Shown here piece by piece: positions 20,348 to 28,843 of a stretch of 64,000 nucleotides of DNA. This DNA comes from Anabaena subtropica FACHB-260. Its GTDB lineage: Bacteria; Cyanobacteriota; Cyanobacteriia; Cyanobacteriales; Nostocaceae. How positions within the stretch are numbered: the stretch's first letter is position 1; every line of letters begins with the position of its first letter. A program made the translations under genes and the position numbers. The notes below the pieces were generated by a model that did not search any database, was not told the origin of the DNA, and saw only the letters and a program-made list of their open reading frames with translations. Location: the NCBI RefSeq assembly GCF_014697105.1, contig NZ_JACJRF010000009.1:93332-157331 (forward strand), in the 5' to 3' direction.

Positions 20348-21637
20348 CTACAGTTCAATTGATGTTTGTACTTGCAAGTTGGTGAAACCTGAAACTTGTT
20401 TGCTGTCTTCGGGATTGAGGCGAATTTTGACTTCAACTACTCGGCTATCGAGATTTTCTCCTGGCTGATTGCTAAATACGTTTTGTCGCCTTACTTGTAA
20501 GCCGATGTGGGAAACTTTTCCTCGCAGTTCACCTGCAAAAGCTTGGCTGGTAATTACGGCTGGTTGTCCTAGTTTCACTTTACCGATGTCGGTTTGATAG
20601 ACTTCGGCAACGGCTAGCATTTGAGTGGTTTGTGCTAAGTCAGCAATGCCGTTATCACTAATTTTTTCGCCGACACGGGTATGAATTTTGAGAATCTGTC
20701 CAGCTATTGGGGCTTTGATGTAAGCCGCTTCTAGGTCGGTTGTGGCGCGTTTGAGGGATGCGATCGCACTTTCTACTTCTGTTTGTGCTGCTTGCACATC
20801 GACTGATCTAACTTCGGCAATACTGGTAAGTGTGGCTTTGGCTTCGCTAATTTGTTTGTTACCAGTGGCGTTAATCCGGTTAAGGGCAAATTTGGCTTCG
20901 GCTAGTTGTTTGCTAGCGGTGGTGTTAATCCGATTCAATACTGCGTTGGCTTCGTCTAGTTGCTGTTTGGCAGTTTCCACACTCAAGCGTCTACTATCAA
21001 TTGCTGAACTAGAAATTGCTCCTTCTGAGTAAAGTTGCTGATAGCGTTGATACTCGGCTTCCGCATTCTTCAGTTCTGCTTCTACCCTCTTAATGGTGGC
21101 TTCTTGGGCGGTTCTGTCTCCTTGCCATTGCGCCTCTATCCTGGCTATGCTTTCTTGCTGCTCTGTTCTGTCGCCTTGGGATTGGGCTTGTAGACGCTCT
21201 ACACTGGCTTGCTGGGCGCGAATGTCACCAGTTTTAGCTCCAGCTTTAACTTGATTGAGTTTGGCTTGAGCAACGCGCACTTGTTTCTCAGCTTGGAGTA
21301 CGGCGGTTTGCAAGCGGGCGCGAGAGTCTAAAATTGCTACAACTTGTCCAATTTCAACTTCATCACTCTCTTTAACTAAGATTTGGGCGACGCGATCGCC
21401 ATCTAAAGCCAATGGTGCAGATAGACTGATAACTTCTGTTTCCGGTTCTAGCCTACCTAGAGCAGTTATCTTAGGAGCGATCGCCTCAGTCGGTGCAGCA
21501 TCGGATGCAGCAGTTTTATTAACTTGCCCAAACTGAGTAACTGCATAAAAAACAATTCCCGATGTAATGGCAGTAGCAGCAATTACTAATGCTATTACTC
21601 CTTGATTAGCAGGTTTAAATAATAGTTTTTGACTCAT
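20348..21637 (-). CDS. devB: periplasmic adaptor (membrane fusion protein), DevB type
   Basis: A 429-residue HlyD-family protein: one N-terminal membrane segment (VIALVIAATAITSGIVFYAV), a lipoyl-like half-motif, a long alanine/glutamine-rich coiled coil (about 110-300), a second half-motif AYIKAPIAGQILKIHTRVGE and a beta-barrel end. It bridges the DevC permease to a TolC-type channel. It is the first transport gene of the operon, 43 nt after tetR, so all four genes are probably under TetR control. Confidence 0.88.
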   Translation of the reverse strand: MSQKLLFKPANQGVIALVIAATAITSGIVFYAVTQFGQVNKTAASDAAPTEAIAPKITALGRLEPETEVISLSAPLALDGDRVAQILVKESDEVEIGQVVAILDSRARLQTAVLQAEKQVRVAQAKLNQVKAGAKTGDIRAQQASVERLQAQSQGDRTEQQESIARIEAQWQGDRTAQEATIKRVEAELKNAEAEYQRYQQLYSEGAISSSAIDSRRLSVETAKQQLDEANAVLNRINTTASKQLAEAKFALNRINATGNKQISEAKATLTSIAEVRSVDVQAAQTEVESAIASLKRATTDLEAAYIKAPIAGQILKIHTRVGEKISDNGIADLAQTTQMLAVAEVYQTDIGKVKLGQPAVITSQAFAGELRGKVSHIGLQVRRQNVFSNQPGENLDSRVVEVKIRLNPEDSKQVSGFTNLQVQTSIEL

Positions 21638-21679
21638 ATTCCCCTCACAAAATAATTTTATTTAGGCTGTAAATTAGAA

Positions 21680-22282
21680 TTAATTTAAATGAGAATTATT
21701 CACTTGATTTATTTGGTTGTGCTGTAGGTAAAGTGTCAGCATTTTTCCTAGCAAGGCACATTGTTCTTGAAAATCTATTGTTTGATTACACCAGAGTTTT
21801 TCTAAAATTAAGCCATTAGCCAAGCTTAAGACAAAGGAAGCTATAACCATATCTTGAATGCCTAAAAAATCACATACGGCTTGCTGGTAACGTCTATTAA
21901 CACGCTTGAATACAATGTTATTTCCGACTTCATTTGTATCTTGATGTTGACAAAAATCTACCCAAATATACGTCCATTTAATACAATAATCTTCGTGCTT
22001 TACTAAATATCTACCTAAGGCTATCATTGCCTCTTCTATTGTTTTTGCTCCATCCATTTCAGCTAATGCTGCACTCACATCTTGTTGACTGATTTCTTCT
22101 ACTAGTTGCTCAAACAATGCTTGTTTACTAGGGAAGTAGTGATACAAGGTACCTGTAGAAACTTTTAAGCTTTGAGAAATCTGCCTCATGGTGATGGAAC
22201 CGTAACCTTTCTCAGCAAATAAATCAAAGCATTTACTGAGCAGTTCTTTTCGATATTGGTCATGGTTAACAATCTTAGGCAT
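21680..22282 (-). CDS. TetR-family transcriptional regulator
   Basis: A 200-residue protein with an N-terminal TetR helix-turn-helix (about 8-55): KCFDLFAEKGYGSITMRQIS followed by LKVSTGTLYHYFPSKQALFE. The rest is an all-helical ligand-binding domain. It heads the tetR-devB-devC-devA operon and most likely represses it in response to the exported or a related molecule. A palindromic candidate operator lies 20 nt upstream of its start. Confidence 0.93.
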   Translation of the reverse strand: MPKIVNHDQYRKELLSKCFDLFAEKGYGSITMRQISQSLKVSTGTLYHYFPSKQALFEQLVEEISQQDVSAALAEMDGAKTIEEAMIALGRYLVKHEDYCIKWTYIWVDFCQHQDTNEVGNNIVFKRVNRRYQQAVCDFLGIQDMVIASFVLSLANGLILEKLWCNQTIDFQEQCALLGKMLTLYLQHNQINQVNNSHLN

Positions 22283-22300
22283 AATTACGGATTATTTATA

Positions 22301-22328
22301 TCGAACGCTCGTTATATTAACGTATAAC
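22301..22328. promoter_or_regulatory. candidate TetR operator
   Basis: TCGAACGCTCGTTATATT contains the palindrome AACG-CT-CGTT (22304-22313), and a further TTAACGT follows. The position directly upstream of the regulator gene is right for autoregulation. No experimental support. Confidence 0.45.
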
Positions 22329-22571
22329 TATTTTTATTTGTTAGTCAAGTGCTGACTGGAAACTTGTATTAAACTACTGCGAAAAAATTATCAGCCTCTA
22401 AAAAGTCTCTTTGACTGTGGGCAAACAACTGTTAAAAAAATATTAAACTGCTACACATTTCTTAATTTATTCTAGGTTCCTAGCGCTGTCAAGGCTATGT
22501 CCAAGAACTAGCATGAAGAAGGCAGAAGGTAGAGGGCAGGAATCAGAATTCCCTTCTGGCTTCTTCAACCC

Positions 22572-23810
22572 TCAAACCCCTACACCCCTATTTTTCGGAG
22601 CTACTTTTTTCAGTGCCGCGATCGCATGGAGTCTGACAAGTTCATCTGTATCTACTGTCAGCACAGTTAAGCTTTCAATGGCTTGCGGACTACCCAATTG
22701 ACCTAAAGATAAGGCGATCGCACTTTTTACACTATTAATTTTTGTCGCTGGATGTGGCGATAAGCTACGCTCTACCGTAGGTAATCGCACTATCTCTAAC
22801 AGAATTGCTGTAGCTGATGTGATTAACTCTGGCTTTTGTACCCGTCCCAAAACTGTGACAATTTCTTGCCAAAGTGTTTCTGATGTAAGTTCCTTTAATG
22901 CCTGTTGCAAATATTCCAGTCCAGTTAATGACTCCAGCCAAACTAAAGCCCGGATGATTTCCAGTTGTAGGGTAATTGGTGTATGGAGTGATATGAGTAC
23001 TGTATATAAATGGTGGGCAGCATCATCACCACCAATCCGGGCAAGAGCATTTGCAGCTGCACAGCAAACCTCGATATTAAAGTCATACAACTTGGGTTGT
23101 ATTTTGGCGACTAAATTTAATTGTGAACATAAGTCTGAGCGAAAGCTTAAACCCTGAATTGCTGTACGTCTGACTATGGCAGATAAATCATTTAAAGCGT
23201 TCAACAGTGCAGGGGGTACACGTTCATCATGAAAACTGCTGAGGGCTTCGATGGCGGCGGCGCGGACTGCTGCTTGGGCATCCTGCACCACACTCAACAG
23301 AGGCGCGATGATTTCTGTACGCCGGATGTAAGCTAGCGATCGCACCGCCAAAAGTCTTGTATCTTGGTGGTTTAGCAGTTCGACAATTACAGGAATAGCA
23401 ATAGTCCCTATTTGTGCTATTGCTGATGCGGCGATCGCTTTAAGTTCCTCATCTTCACTATTTTTCAATAATTCTACTAAAGGGATAATGGCATCTGGGT
23501 GTTGCAATTCGCCTAAAGTTCGTGCAGCAAACCAGCACAATTCATCCTCTGCATCTTCGTCTTCTAAGATGTCAACTAATGGGTTAATGGCTACAGTTCC
23601 CAAATTAATTAACACCTTGGAAGTCTCCCAGCGTTCCTGAAAATCTCCGCACTCAAAAACTGAGAGTGCTAATTCCAGCAATTGTTCTGAATGAGCTATT
23701 TCATTTCTATTTAATAAAATCAACTGTTGTAGATAATTAATCACAGATGACCAATCACCTACACTATGCGCCGCCTGGGCCTGCATCAAAAGTTGCCTGA
23801 TATTATTCAC
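22572..23810 (-). CDS. HEAT-repeat protein (PBS-lyase-like repeats)
   Basis: A 412-residue alpha-solenoid. From about residue 70 it has successive 30-residue repeats with the pattern ...AVRSLAYIRRTEIIAPLLS and AAARTLGEL-like helices, as in cyanobacterial HEAT/CpcE-like proteins. The N-terminal 60 residues form a TPR-like helical pair (AQAAHSVGDWSSVINYLQQL). Members serve as phycobilin lyases or as protein-interaction scaffolds. Being without a CpcF-like partner, it is more likely a scaffold. Function not assigned. It shares orientation with the Rieske gene upstream. Confidence 0.8.
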   Translation of the reverse strand: MNNIRQLLMQAQAAHSVGDWSSVINYLQQLILLNRNEIAHSEQLLELALSVFECGDFQERWETSKVLINLGTVAINPLVDILEDEDAEDELCWFAARTLGELQHPDAIIPLVELLKNSEDEELKAIAASAIAQIGTIAIPVIVELLNHQDTRLLAVRSLAYIRRTEIIAPLLSVVQDAQAAVRAAAIEALSSFHDERVPPALLNALNDLSAIVRRTAIQGLSFRSDLCSQLNLVAKIQPKLYDFNIEVCCAAANALARIGGDDAAHHLYTVLISLHTPITLQLEIIRALVWLESLTGLEYLQQALKELTSETLWQEIVTVLGRVQKPELITSATAILLEIVRLPTVERSLSPHPATKINSVKSAIALSLGQLGSPQAIESLTVLTVDTDELVRLHAIAALKKVAPKNRGVGV

Positions 23811-23904
23811 AAGACCTTGGGAATTGGGGATTTATGAATGGTGTTAGCGGTAGCGAGTCTTTGAGCGACTTCTCTTCCTACTCTCTGTTTCTAGATTTGT
23901 CACA

Positions 23905-24315
23905 CTAGCTTTGCTTGACTACAACTGAACTACCCTCAATTTTGGCGGCGTAAGTTTTGAGTGGTTGTGTAGCTGGGTCTTTTTGCACTTTACCATCAAC
24001 TCCGTATTCTGCGCCATGACATGGACAGACAAATTTTTCAGTTTGGGCTTGCCATGCTACGGTACAACCTTTGTGGCTACAGGTGGGGTTAACAGCAGTC
24101 AAATTTCCAGTATTAGATGTACCCACTACCAAGACTGGCCCAATTGGTGAGTTTTCATTAAGTAATTGACCAGTTTTATCTAATTCAGCAACAGTACCCA
24201 CCGTTTGCCAATCTGTAGATGTTGTTTGTTGAGAAGAACAAGCAGCGATCGCTATAGGTAGGCTACTAGCTATCCAACCCAAACCCACCCAATTAATGAA
24301 ATCCCGACGTTTCAT
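23905..24315 (-). CDS. Rieske [2Fe-2S] protein with Tat/lipoprotein-like N-terminus
   Basis: A 136-residue protein. The start MKRRDFINWVGLGWIAS looks like a twin-arginine signal, and AIAAC (C26) looks like a lipobox, so it is probably membrane-tethered outside the cytoplasm. The Rieske ligands are C79 and H81 in PTCSHKGC and C97 and H100 in CPCHG, with C84 and C99 able to form the usual disulfide. It is too short for a PetC subunit, which has a longer membrane anchor and loop. It is divergent from the nir operon. Electron partner unknown. Confidence 0.88.
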   Translation of the reverse strand: MKRRDFINWVGLGWIASSLPIAIAACSSQQTTSTDWQTVGTVAELDKTGQLLNENSPIGPVLVVGTSNTGNLTAVNPTCSHKGCTVAWQAQTEKFVCPCHGAEYGVDGKVQKDPATQPLKTYAAKIEGSSVVVKQS

Positions 24316-24401
24316 AGTTTTTAGTCAATAGTCAAGAATATCTATACACCGTCTATAAAAGGGCATTACAGGCATTTTGTTCTGCTCGTTCAGTATATGT
24401 A

Positions 24402-24416
24402 ATGCAGGAAACGCAT
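24402..24416. promoter_or_regulatory. candidate LysR-type (NtcB) site upstream of nirA
   Basis: ATGC-AGGAAAC-GCAT is an inverted repeat of LysR type (T-N11-A spacing), 38 nt upstream of the NtcA box. In Anabaena the nir promoter is activated by both NtcA and the LysR-type NtcB, so this is a plausible NtcB site. Inference from position and symmetry. Confidence 0.45.
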
Positions 24417-24453
24417 ATTAGATATTCAATTTAAGCATTATTACTAATATTTT

Positions 24454-24495
24454 GTAGCTACCTATACTATTTTATCTGAAATCCCAACATAACCT
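24454..24495 (+). promoter_or_regulatory. NtcA-activated promoter of the nir operon
   Basis: GTA-GCTACCTA-TAC at 24454-24467 is an exact GTA-N8-TAC NtcA box. Exactly 22 nt later, TAACCT at 24490-24495 fits the TA-N3-T -10 hexamer. This is the canonical class II NtcA promoter, predicting a start near 24502 and a 5' leader of about 300 nt before nirA. Confidence 0.9.
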
Positions 24496-24799
24496 TAGAA
24501 GTATCGAAATTGTTACATAAACATTCGCAAAAACATCTTGACAAAATTAGCCAATCTAAAAGATTACAAATTCTCCCAGATGTAGGTCTAGAGGTATCTT
24601 CAGTGAAAAATCGGCGGCGTGTCAATCATTGAAGTAGCAAATAGATCACTTTATAACCTTCTTGAGTATAAGTAATCAGGCATAAATAAATAGTTCATTT
24701 TTCATTACTAGACCTCGTAGCACAAGCAAAGACTACGAGCAGATTGATCTTAAGCAGTAAATTCTGAAGTCTCAATTAAAAATTTATGAGAACAAGATC

Positions 24800-26389
24800 A
24801 TGACAGACACAGCCACTACTACCACAGCCAATCTTAATAAGTTCGAGAAATTCAAAGCCGAAAAAGATGGACTTACCATCAAGGAAGAAATAGAAAAAAT
24901 TGCCTCCCTTGGATGGGAAGCAATGGACGTAACAGACCGAGATCATCGCCTCAAATGGGTGGGTGTATTCTTTCGTCCAGTCACTCCTGGTAAATTCATG
25001 ATGCGGATGCGGATGCCTAATGGTATTCTCACCAGCAATCAGATGCGTGTTTTAGCGGAAGTAGTGCAACGTTACGGAGATGACGGCAACGCCGATATTA
25101 CAACTAGACAGAATATTCAACTGCGGGGGATCAGAATTGAAGACTTACCAGATATCTTCAATAAATTTCACGCCGTGGGTTTAACTAGTGTGCAATCTGG
25201 GATGGACAACATCCGCAACATCACAGGCGATCCGATAGCGGGATTGGATGCAGATGAGTTGTATGACACTCGCTCTTTAGTGCAGCAAATTCAGGATATG
25301 CTCACCAATAAAGGACAAGGCAATCCAGAATTTACTAACCTACCCCGGAAGTTTAATATTGCGATCGCTGGAGGACGTGATAATTCAGTCCATGCGGAAA
25401 TTAACGATTTGGCCTTTATTCCAGCATTCAAAGAGGCAGGGGAGCAGGGTGGCCATACTCCGCAAAAAGTCTTTGGATTTAACGTTTTAGTTGGCGGCTT
25501 CTTTTCTGCTAAACGTTGTGAAGCGGCGATTCCTTTGAATGTTTGGGTAACTCCTGAAGAGATCGTAGCCTTATGTAAGGCCGTTTTGGAAGTCTATCGT
25601 GACCACGGACTCAGAGCTAATCGCCTCAAGTCTCGGCTGATGTGGCTAATTGATGAGTGGGGTATAGAGAAGTTTCGTTTAGAAGTCGAACAGCGTTTAG
25701 GTAAATCCTTACTACCCGCAGCACCCAAAGACGAAATCGATTGGGAAAAGCGCGACCATATCGGCATCTATAAACAAAAGCAAGAGGGATTGAACTATGT
25801 AGGCTTACATATCCCTGTTGGGAGGTTGTATGCGGAAGATATGTTTGAACTGGCTCGTATGGCAGATGTTTACGGTAGCGGTGAAATCCGCATGACTGTT
25901 GAACAAAACATCATTATTCCTAACATTCCCGACGAAAGATTGAGGACATTATTGACAGATCCCTTGCTAGAGAGATTTTCTATTGACCCTGGAGCATTGA
26001 CGCGATCGCTAGTTTCCTGTACAGGCGCACAGTTTTGCAACTTCGCTCTTATCGAAACCAAAAACCGCGCCACAGAAATGATTCAAGCCTTGGAAAGTGA
26101 ACTCACATTCACTCGTCCAGTACGCATCCATTGGACAGGTTGCCCCAACTCTTGCGGACAACCCCAGGTTGCAGACATCGGCTTAATGGGAACGAAAGCT
26201 CGTAAAAATGGCAAAGCCGTTGAAGGTGTTGATATCTATACGGGTGGCAAAGTCGGCAAAGACGCACACTTAGGTCGTTGTGTACAAAAAGGCATCCCCT
26301 GTGAAGACTTGCAACCAGTATTGCGAGATTTACTCATTCAGAATTTTGGAGCCAAACCCAGACAAGAAGCCTTAGTGACTACTCTATAA
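24800..26389 (+). CDS. nirA: ferredoxin-nitrite reductase NirA
   Basis: A 529-residue assimilatory nitrite reductase that reduces nitrite to ammonium with six electrons from ferredoxin. The siroheme/[4Fe-4S] cysteines are seen in SCTGAQFCNFAL and WTGCPNSCGQPQVAD. Other conserved parts are DITTRQNIQLRG and VQSGMDNIRNITG. It is the first gene of the nir operon, behind an NtcA-type promoter. Its length matches cyanobacterial NirA without the C-terminal ferredoxin domain found in some species. Confidence 0.97.
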   Translation: MTDTATTTTANLNKFEKFKAEKDGLTIKEEIEKIASLGWEAMDVTDRDHRLKWVGVFFRPVTPGKFMMRMRMPNGILTSNQMRVLAEVVQRYGDDGNADITTRQNIQLRGIRIEDLPDIFNKFHAVGLTSVQSGMDNIRNITGDPIAGLDADELYDTRSLVQQIQDMLTNKGQGNPEFTNLPRKFNIAIAGGRDNSVHAEINDLAFIPAFKEAGEQGGHTPQKVFGFNVLVGGFFSAKRCEAAIPLNVWVTPEEIVALCKAVLEVYRDHGLRANRLKSRLMWLIDEWGIEKFRLEVEQRLGKSLLPAAPKDEIDWEKRDHIGIYKQKQEGLNYVGLHIPVGRLYAEDMFELARMADVYGSGEIRMTVEQNIIIPNIPDERLRTLLTDPLLERFSIDPGALTRSLVSCTGAQFCNFALIETKNRATEMIQALESELTFTRPVRIHWTGCPNSCGQPQVADIGLMGTKARKNGKAVEGVDIYTGGKVGKDAHLGRCVQKGIPCEDLQPVLRDLLIQNFGAKPRQEALVTTL

Positions 26390-26390
26390 A

Positions 26391-26446
26391 GTTCGTAGTC
26401 AGGACTAAAGTCCTGATTTTTAAGTACTAAAGCCCTGACTACAAAC
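26391..26446. repeat. inverted-repeat element between nirA and nrtA
   Basis: GTTCGTAGTCAGGACTAAAG at 26391 is complementary to the arm ending GCCCTGACTACAAAC at 26446. The whole folds as one long imperfect hairpin starting 2 nt after the nirA stop. A second member of the same family is at 33277-33334 in the same operon. Confidence 0.8.
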
Positions 26447-26485
26447 AAACTGACTACTGACGAATTAACAAATTACACAAAACAA

Positions 26486-27805
26486 ATGACACAGGTTTCC
26501 AGAAGAAAATTTCTTTTCACTACTACTGGGGCGGCTGCGGCTTCTATTTTGGCTCATGGCTGCACCTCCAACACTTCTAACTCAGGCACAAATCAAGCAC
26601 CCACAGCCGCACCAGCTGCTAATGTCACTACAGTTGCTAACGCCCCCAAGGTAGAAACAACCAAAGCCAAGCTAGGATTCATTGCCTTAACCGATGCTGC
26701 GCCTTTAATTATTGCTAAAGAGAAAGGCTTATTTGCTAAATATGGCATGACCGATGTTGAAGTCATCAAACAAACATCTTGGCCAGTCACCCGTGATAAC
26801 TTAAAAATCGGCTCCTCTGGTGGTGGTATTGATGGCGCGCATATCCTCAGCCCTATGCCTTATCTAATGACCATCAATAATATAGTGCCGATGTATATCT
26901 TGGCACGGTTAAACACTAACGGTCAGGCCATATCTGTAGCAAATCAATTTAAAGAACTCCAAGTTAATTTACAAAGCAACGCTCTCAAAGACGCATCCGC
27001 TAAAGCCAAAGCCAATAATAAAGCCTTAAAAGCTGGTATTACCTTCCCTGGCGGTACTCACGATTTATGGATGCGTTACTGGCTGGCGGCTGGCGGTATC
27101 AATCCAGACCAAGATGTAGTTTTGGAAGCCGTACCCCCACCACAAATGGTGGCAAACATGAAAGTTGGTACTGTGGATGCTTTCTGTGTAGGAGAACCTT
27201 GGAACGCCCAGTTGGTAAACCAAAAAATAGGTTATTCAGCTTTAGTTACAGGCGAGTTGTGGAAAGACCATCCAGAAAAAGCTTTTGCCATGCGCCAAGA
27301 TTGGGTTAATCAAAACCCCAACGCCGCCCAAGCAGTTTTGATGGCAATTCTGGAAGCGCAACAATGGTGCGACAAGGCAGAAAACAAAGAAGAAATGTGT
27401 AAAATCTGTTCTGACCGCAAATATTTCAACGTTGCAGCCGCCGATATTGTAGAAAGGTCTAGAGGTAATATTGACTTTGGCGATGGGCGGACAGTGAAAG
27501 ATTTTCCATATCGCATGAAGTTTTGGACAGATAATGCTTCCTATCCTTATAAGAGCCATGACATCTGGTTTTTAACAGAGAATATTCGCTGGGGCTATTT
27601 GCCAAAAGATACCAAGATTAAAGAAATTGTTGACCAAGTGAATAAAGAAGATTTGTGGAAAAAAGCTGCTAAAGCAATTAGTGTGCCTGAGTCTGAAATT
27701 CCTAGCAGTAGTTCTCGTGGAGTTGAAACTTTCTTTGATGGTGTGAAATTTGACCCAGAAAAGCCAGAAGAATATTTACAGAATTTAAAAATCAAAAAAG
27801 TCTAA
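26486..27805 (+). CDS. nrtA: nitrate/nitrite ABC transporter, substrate-binding lipoprotein NrtA
   Basis: A 439-residue protein. The N-terminus carries a twin-arginine motif (SRRKFLF) and a lipobox (LAHGC, C26), so it is a Tat-type lipoprotein anchored on the periplasmic side. A low-complexity linker is followed by the binding domain with [37 protein letters not shown] and FCVGEPWNAQLV, all typical of NrtA/CmpA. It captures nitrate and nitrite for NrtBCD. Lies 96 nt after nirA. Confidence 0.96.
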   Translation: MTQVSRRKFLFTTTGAAAASILAHGCTSNTSNSGTNQAPTAAPAANVTTVANAPKVETTKAKLGFIALTDAAPLIIAKEKGLFAKYGMTDVEVIKQTSWPVTRDNLKIGSSGGGIDGAHILSPMPYLMTINNIVPMYILARLNTNGQAISVANQFKELQVNLQSNALKDASAKAKANNKALKAGITFPGGTHDLWMRYWLAAGGINPDQDVVLEAVPPPQMVANMKVGTVDAFCVGEPWNAQLVNQKIGYSALVTGELWKDHPEKAFAMRQDWVNQNPNAAQAVLMAILEAQQWCDKAENKEEMCKICSDRKYFNVAAADIVERSRGNIDFGDGRTVKDFPYRMKFWTDNASYPYKSHDIWFLTENIRWGYLPKDTKIKEIVDQVNKEDLWKKAAKAISVPESEIPSSSSRGVETFFDGVKFDPEKPEEYLQNLKIKKV

Positions 27806-27931
27806 TTCCATCAGGTTTCAGAATTCAGTAGTCAGAATCCAGAATTAAAATTTTTATTTTTTGGCTTGAAGACTTGAATTCTATTACTAATTAAAACACA
27901 AAGTCTTGTAACAAAGGAAACAATAGACAAT

Positions 27932-28771
27932 ATGGCTGCTGTTTTGGGGAGTCGTCCTATCAGAAAAAAATCTCTCAATAATTTCAATAAATTACTTTTG
28001 AAAAAAGTAGTGCCGCCATTAGTAGCATTAGGAATTTTTTTAGTCATTTGGCAATTAGTTTGTTTGAATCCTGACCTAAAATTACCAGGGCCAATAGAAA
28101 CAATTGCAGAAACCTGGGATCCTTTTATTATTAATCCGTTTTTTGATAATGGTGGCAATGACAAAGGCTTGGGTTGGCAGATACTTAATAGCTTGGGACG
28201 GGTTGGTTTAGGCTTTTCACTAGCAGCAGTTGTGGGTGTTGTATTAGGAATTATAGTTGGAGCAAATAAAGTAATTTATACTGCTGTAGATCCCCTGTTT
28301 CAAGTATTGCGAACTGTACCGCCTTTGGCATGGCTACCTATTTCTCTGGCAGCATTTCAACAAGCTAATCCTTCAGCAATTTTCGTAATTTTTATCACAT
28401 CAATTTGGCCGATCATCATCAACACCACAGTAGGGGTACAACAGATTCCTCAAGATTATATCAATGTAGCTAAGGTTTTACGTCTTCGAGGAATAAAATA
28501 CTTTTTTAAGATAGTATTTCCTGCTACTGTGCCTTATATTTTCACAGGTTTACGCATCGGCATTGGTTTATCTTGGTTAGCAATTGTGGCAGCAGAAATG
28601 TTAGTTGGTGGTGTGGGTATTGGTTCGTTTATTTGGGATGCTTATAACACTACGACTGAAACTAATTTAAGTGAGATTATTTTGGCACTTATTTATGTTG
28701 GTTTAGTGGGTTTATTACTAGACAGATTAGTTGGTTTTGTTGCTAGTAAGGTTGTGGCAGAGGAGAAGTAG
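27932..28771 (+). CDS. nrtB: nitrate/nitrite ABC transporter permease NrtB
   Basis: A 279-residue inner-membrane permease of the NitT/TauT class with about six membrane segments and the EAA-like loop YINVAKVLRLRGIKYFFKIVFPATVPYIF. It forms the homodimeric channel for NrtC and NrtD. It lies between nrtA and nrtC, with gaps of 126 and 72 nt. The sequence is intact. Confidence 0.95.
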   Translation: MAAVLGSRPIRKKSLNNFNKLLLKKVVPPLVALGIFLVIWQLVCLNPDLKLPGPIETIAETWDPFIINPFFDNGGNDKGLGWQILNSLGRVGLGFSLAAVVGVVLGIIVGANKVIYTAVDPLFQVLRTVPPLAWLPISLAAFQQANPSAIFVIFITSIWPIIINTTVGVQQIPQDYINVAKVLRLRGIKYFFKIVFPATVPYIFTGLRIGIGLSWLAIVAAEMLVGGVGIGSFIWDAYNTTTETNLSEIILALIYVGLVGLLLDRLVGFVASKVVAEEK

Positions 28772-28843
28772 TTAATAGTTGAAATTACTCTTAAAAGGCT
28801 GATGAATGTTGACTATTGACTAATGGATAAGGACTAATAACCA

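Noticed and set aside
22513..22701. 62-codon plus-strand frame at the 3' end of the HEAT-repeat gene
   Set aside because: Mostly antisense to the HEAT-repeat coding sequence and of atypical composition.
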